DNA of 5,751 nucleotides, from assembly GCA_020848015.1 (NCBI GenBank), contig JADLBA010000323.1, positions 1 through 5,751 on the forward strand, written 5' to 3'. Below, piece by piece: positions 5,456-5,751 of this stretch. The notes under the pieces are model-generated. The model searched no databases, was not told where the DNA came from, and worked only from the letters and a program-made list of their open reading frames with translations. The translations under genes and the position numbers were made by a program. Source of the DNA: Crocinitomicaceae bacterium (lineage in GTDB: Bacteria > Bacteroidota > Bacteroidia > Flavobacteriales_D > Sanyastnellaceae). Within the stretch, counting starts at the first letter, position 1. Each line of letters begins with the position of its first letter.

Positions 5456-5751
5456 TTACGTCATATATTCGTAACGCTTTTTGTGCCTCACCTAAGAGAG
5501 TACAATGCCGTGAAGAATGAGTGCTAAAGTCTGGGCGGAAATCAGTGCTGTTTCATTCGAGGCTGAGGAAGGAAGTTCAAATGTTCCTCGTTCCAGTCGC
5601 TTGAAATAAAGTGCAAATCCATCGCGATCCCATAACAAAATTTTTATGTGTGTTCGGGAGCGGTTGAAGAAGATAAACATATCACCGCTCATAGGGTTGA
5701 GCTTCATCTGAGCGCGAACCAGTCCGCAGAGTGTGTTGAATCCCTTGCGCA
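5456..5751 (-). pseudogene. tnpB: IS66 accessory protein TnpB (Orf2), 5' end outside window, premature amber stop
   Basis: TnpB is the small accessory protein of IS66 elements, needed for transposition together with TnpC; its biochemical role is unclear. The frame enters from the right edge at RKGFNTLCGLVRAQ, preceded by a partial codon ending in TG that fits Met. It continues through the family signature NPMSGDMFIFFNRSRTHIK, LLWDRDGFALYFKRLE and GTFELP. About 20 N-terminal residues are off the edge. After 85 visible codons a TAG (5494-5492) follows GIVLS. Beyond it the same frame reads VRHKKRYEYMT and then TAA (5458-5456), which is the basic KRY-type tail expected at a TnpB C-terminus. The TAG is therefore best read as a nonsense mutation that removes the last 11-12 residues. 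A product ending at the TAG might still be made. Confidence 0.85.

Larger units (their letters stand above)
5239..5751 (-). mobile_element. IS66-family insertion sequence remnant
   Basis: The minus-strand order tnpB then tnpC is that of IS66-family elements. tnpB has an internal stop and tnpC is cut after 47 codons, so the copy cannot make its own transposase. The upstream part (tnpA and the left terminal repeat, if present) lies beyond the right edge. The left boundary given is the end of the recognisable tnpC frame; the true end may be further left. No terminal inverted repeat or target duplication could be confirmed. Confidence 0.8.

Overview
The window looks like a chromosomal stretch from a member of the Bacteroidota, most likely a Chitinophagales- or Sphingobacteriales-type bacterium. 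The evidence is a DUF2851 protein (a family I know essentially only from this phylum), a Bacteroidota-style Crp/Fnr-type regulator, an IS66 element, and several intergenic sequences matching the phylum's -7 promoter element TAnnTTTG. The genus assignment is inference; no rRNA or other marker is present.

Layout. Positions 1-1307 (minus) hold nearly all of a DUF2851 gene that runs off the left edge. A 120-base divergent intergenic region with a TATATTTG box separates it from a small orphan lipoprotein gene (1428-1982, plus), which is closed by a strong hairpin terminator (2022-2069). A 235-base gap with several inverted repeats leads to a Crp/Fnr-family regulator (2218-2814, plus). This converges on a class I/II PLP-dependent aminotransferase (2847-4043, minus), which has its own promoter-like sequence. 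Upstream of it, also on the minus strand, are a GNAT acetyltransferase (4090-4539) and an Hsp15-like S4 RNA-binding protein (4580-4969). They are spaced like a two-gene operon, with a GGAGG ribosome-binding site in between.

The right end (about 5239-5751, minus) is a decayed IS66 insertion sequence. Its tnpB carries an in-frame amber stop, beyond which the conserved basic C-terminal tail can still be read. Its tnpC survives only as the first 47 codons and lacks the DDE catalytic domain. Between this remnant and the S4 gene lie about 255 non-coding bases with two neighbouring hairpins just downstream of a TATATTTG box, a weak candidate for a small structured RNA.

Most of the window is ordinary housekeeping and accessory gene content. 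I see no defence system, CRISPR array, biosynthetic cluster or other clear multi-gene novelty. The points most worth a second look are the IS66 decay, the His- and Cys-rich motifs of the DUF2851 protein, the hairpin pair at 5128-5206, and the inverted repeats upstream of the regulator gene.
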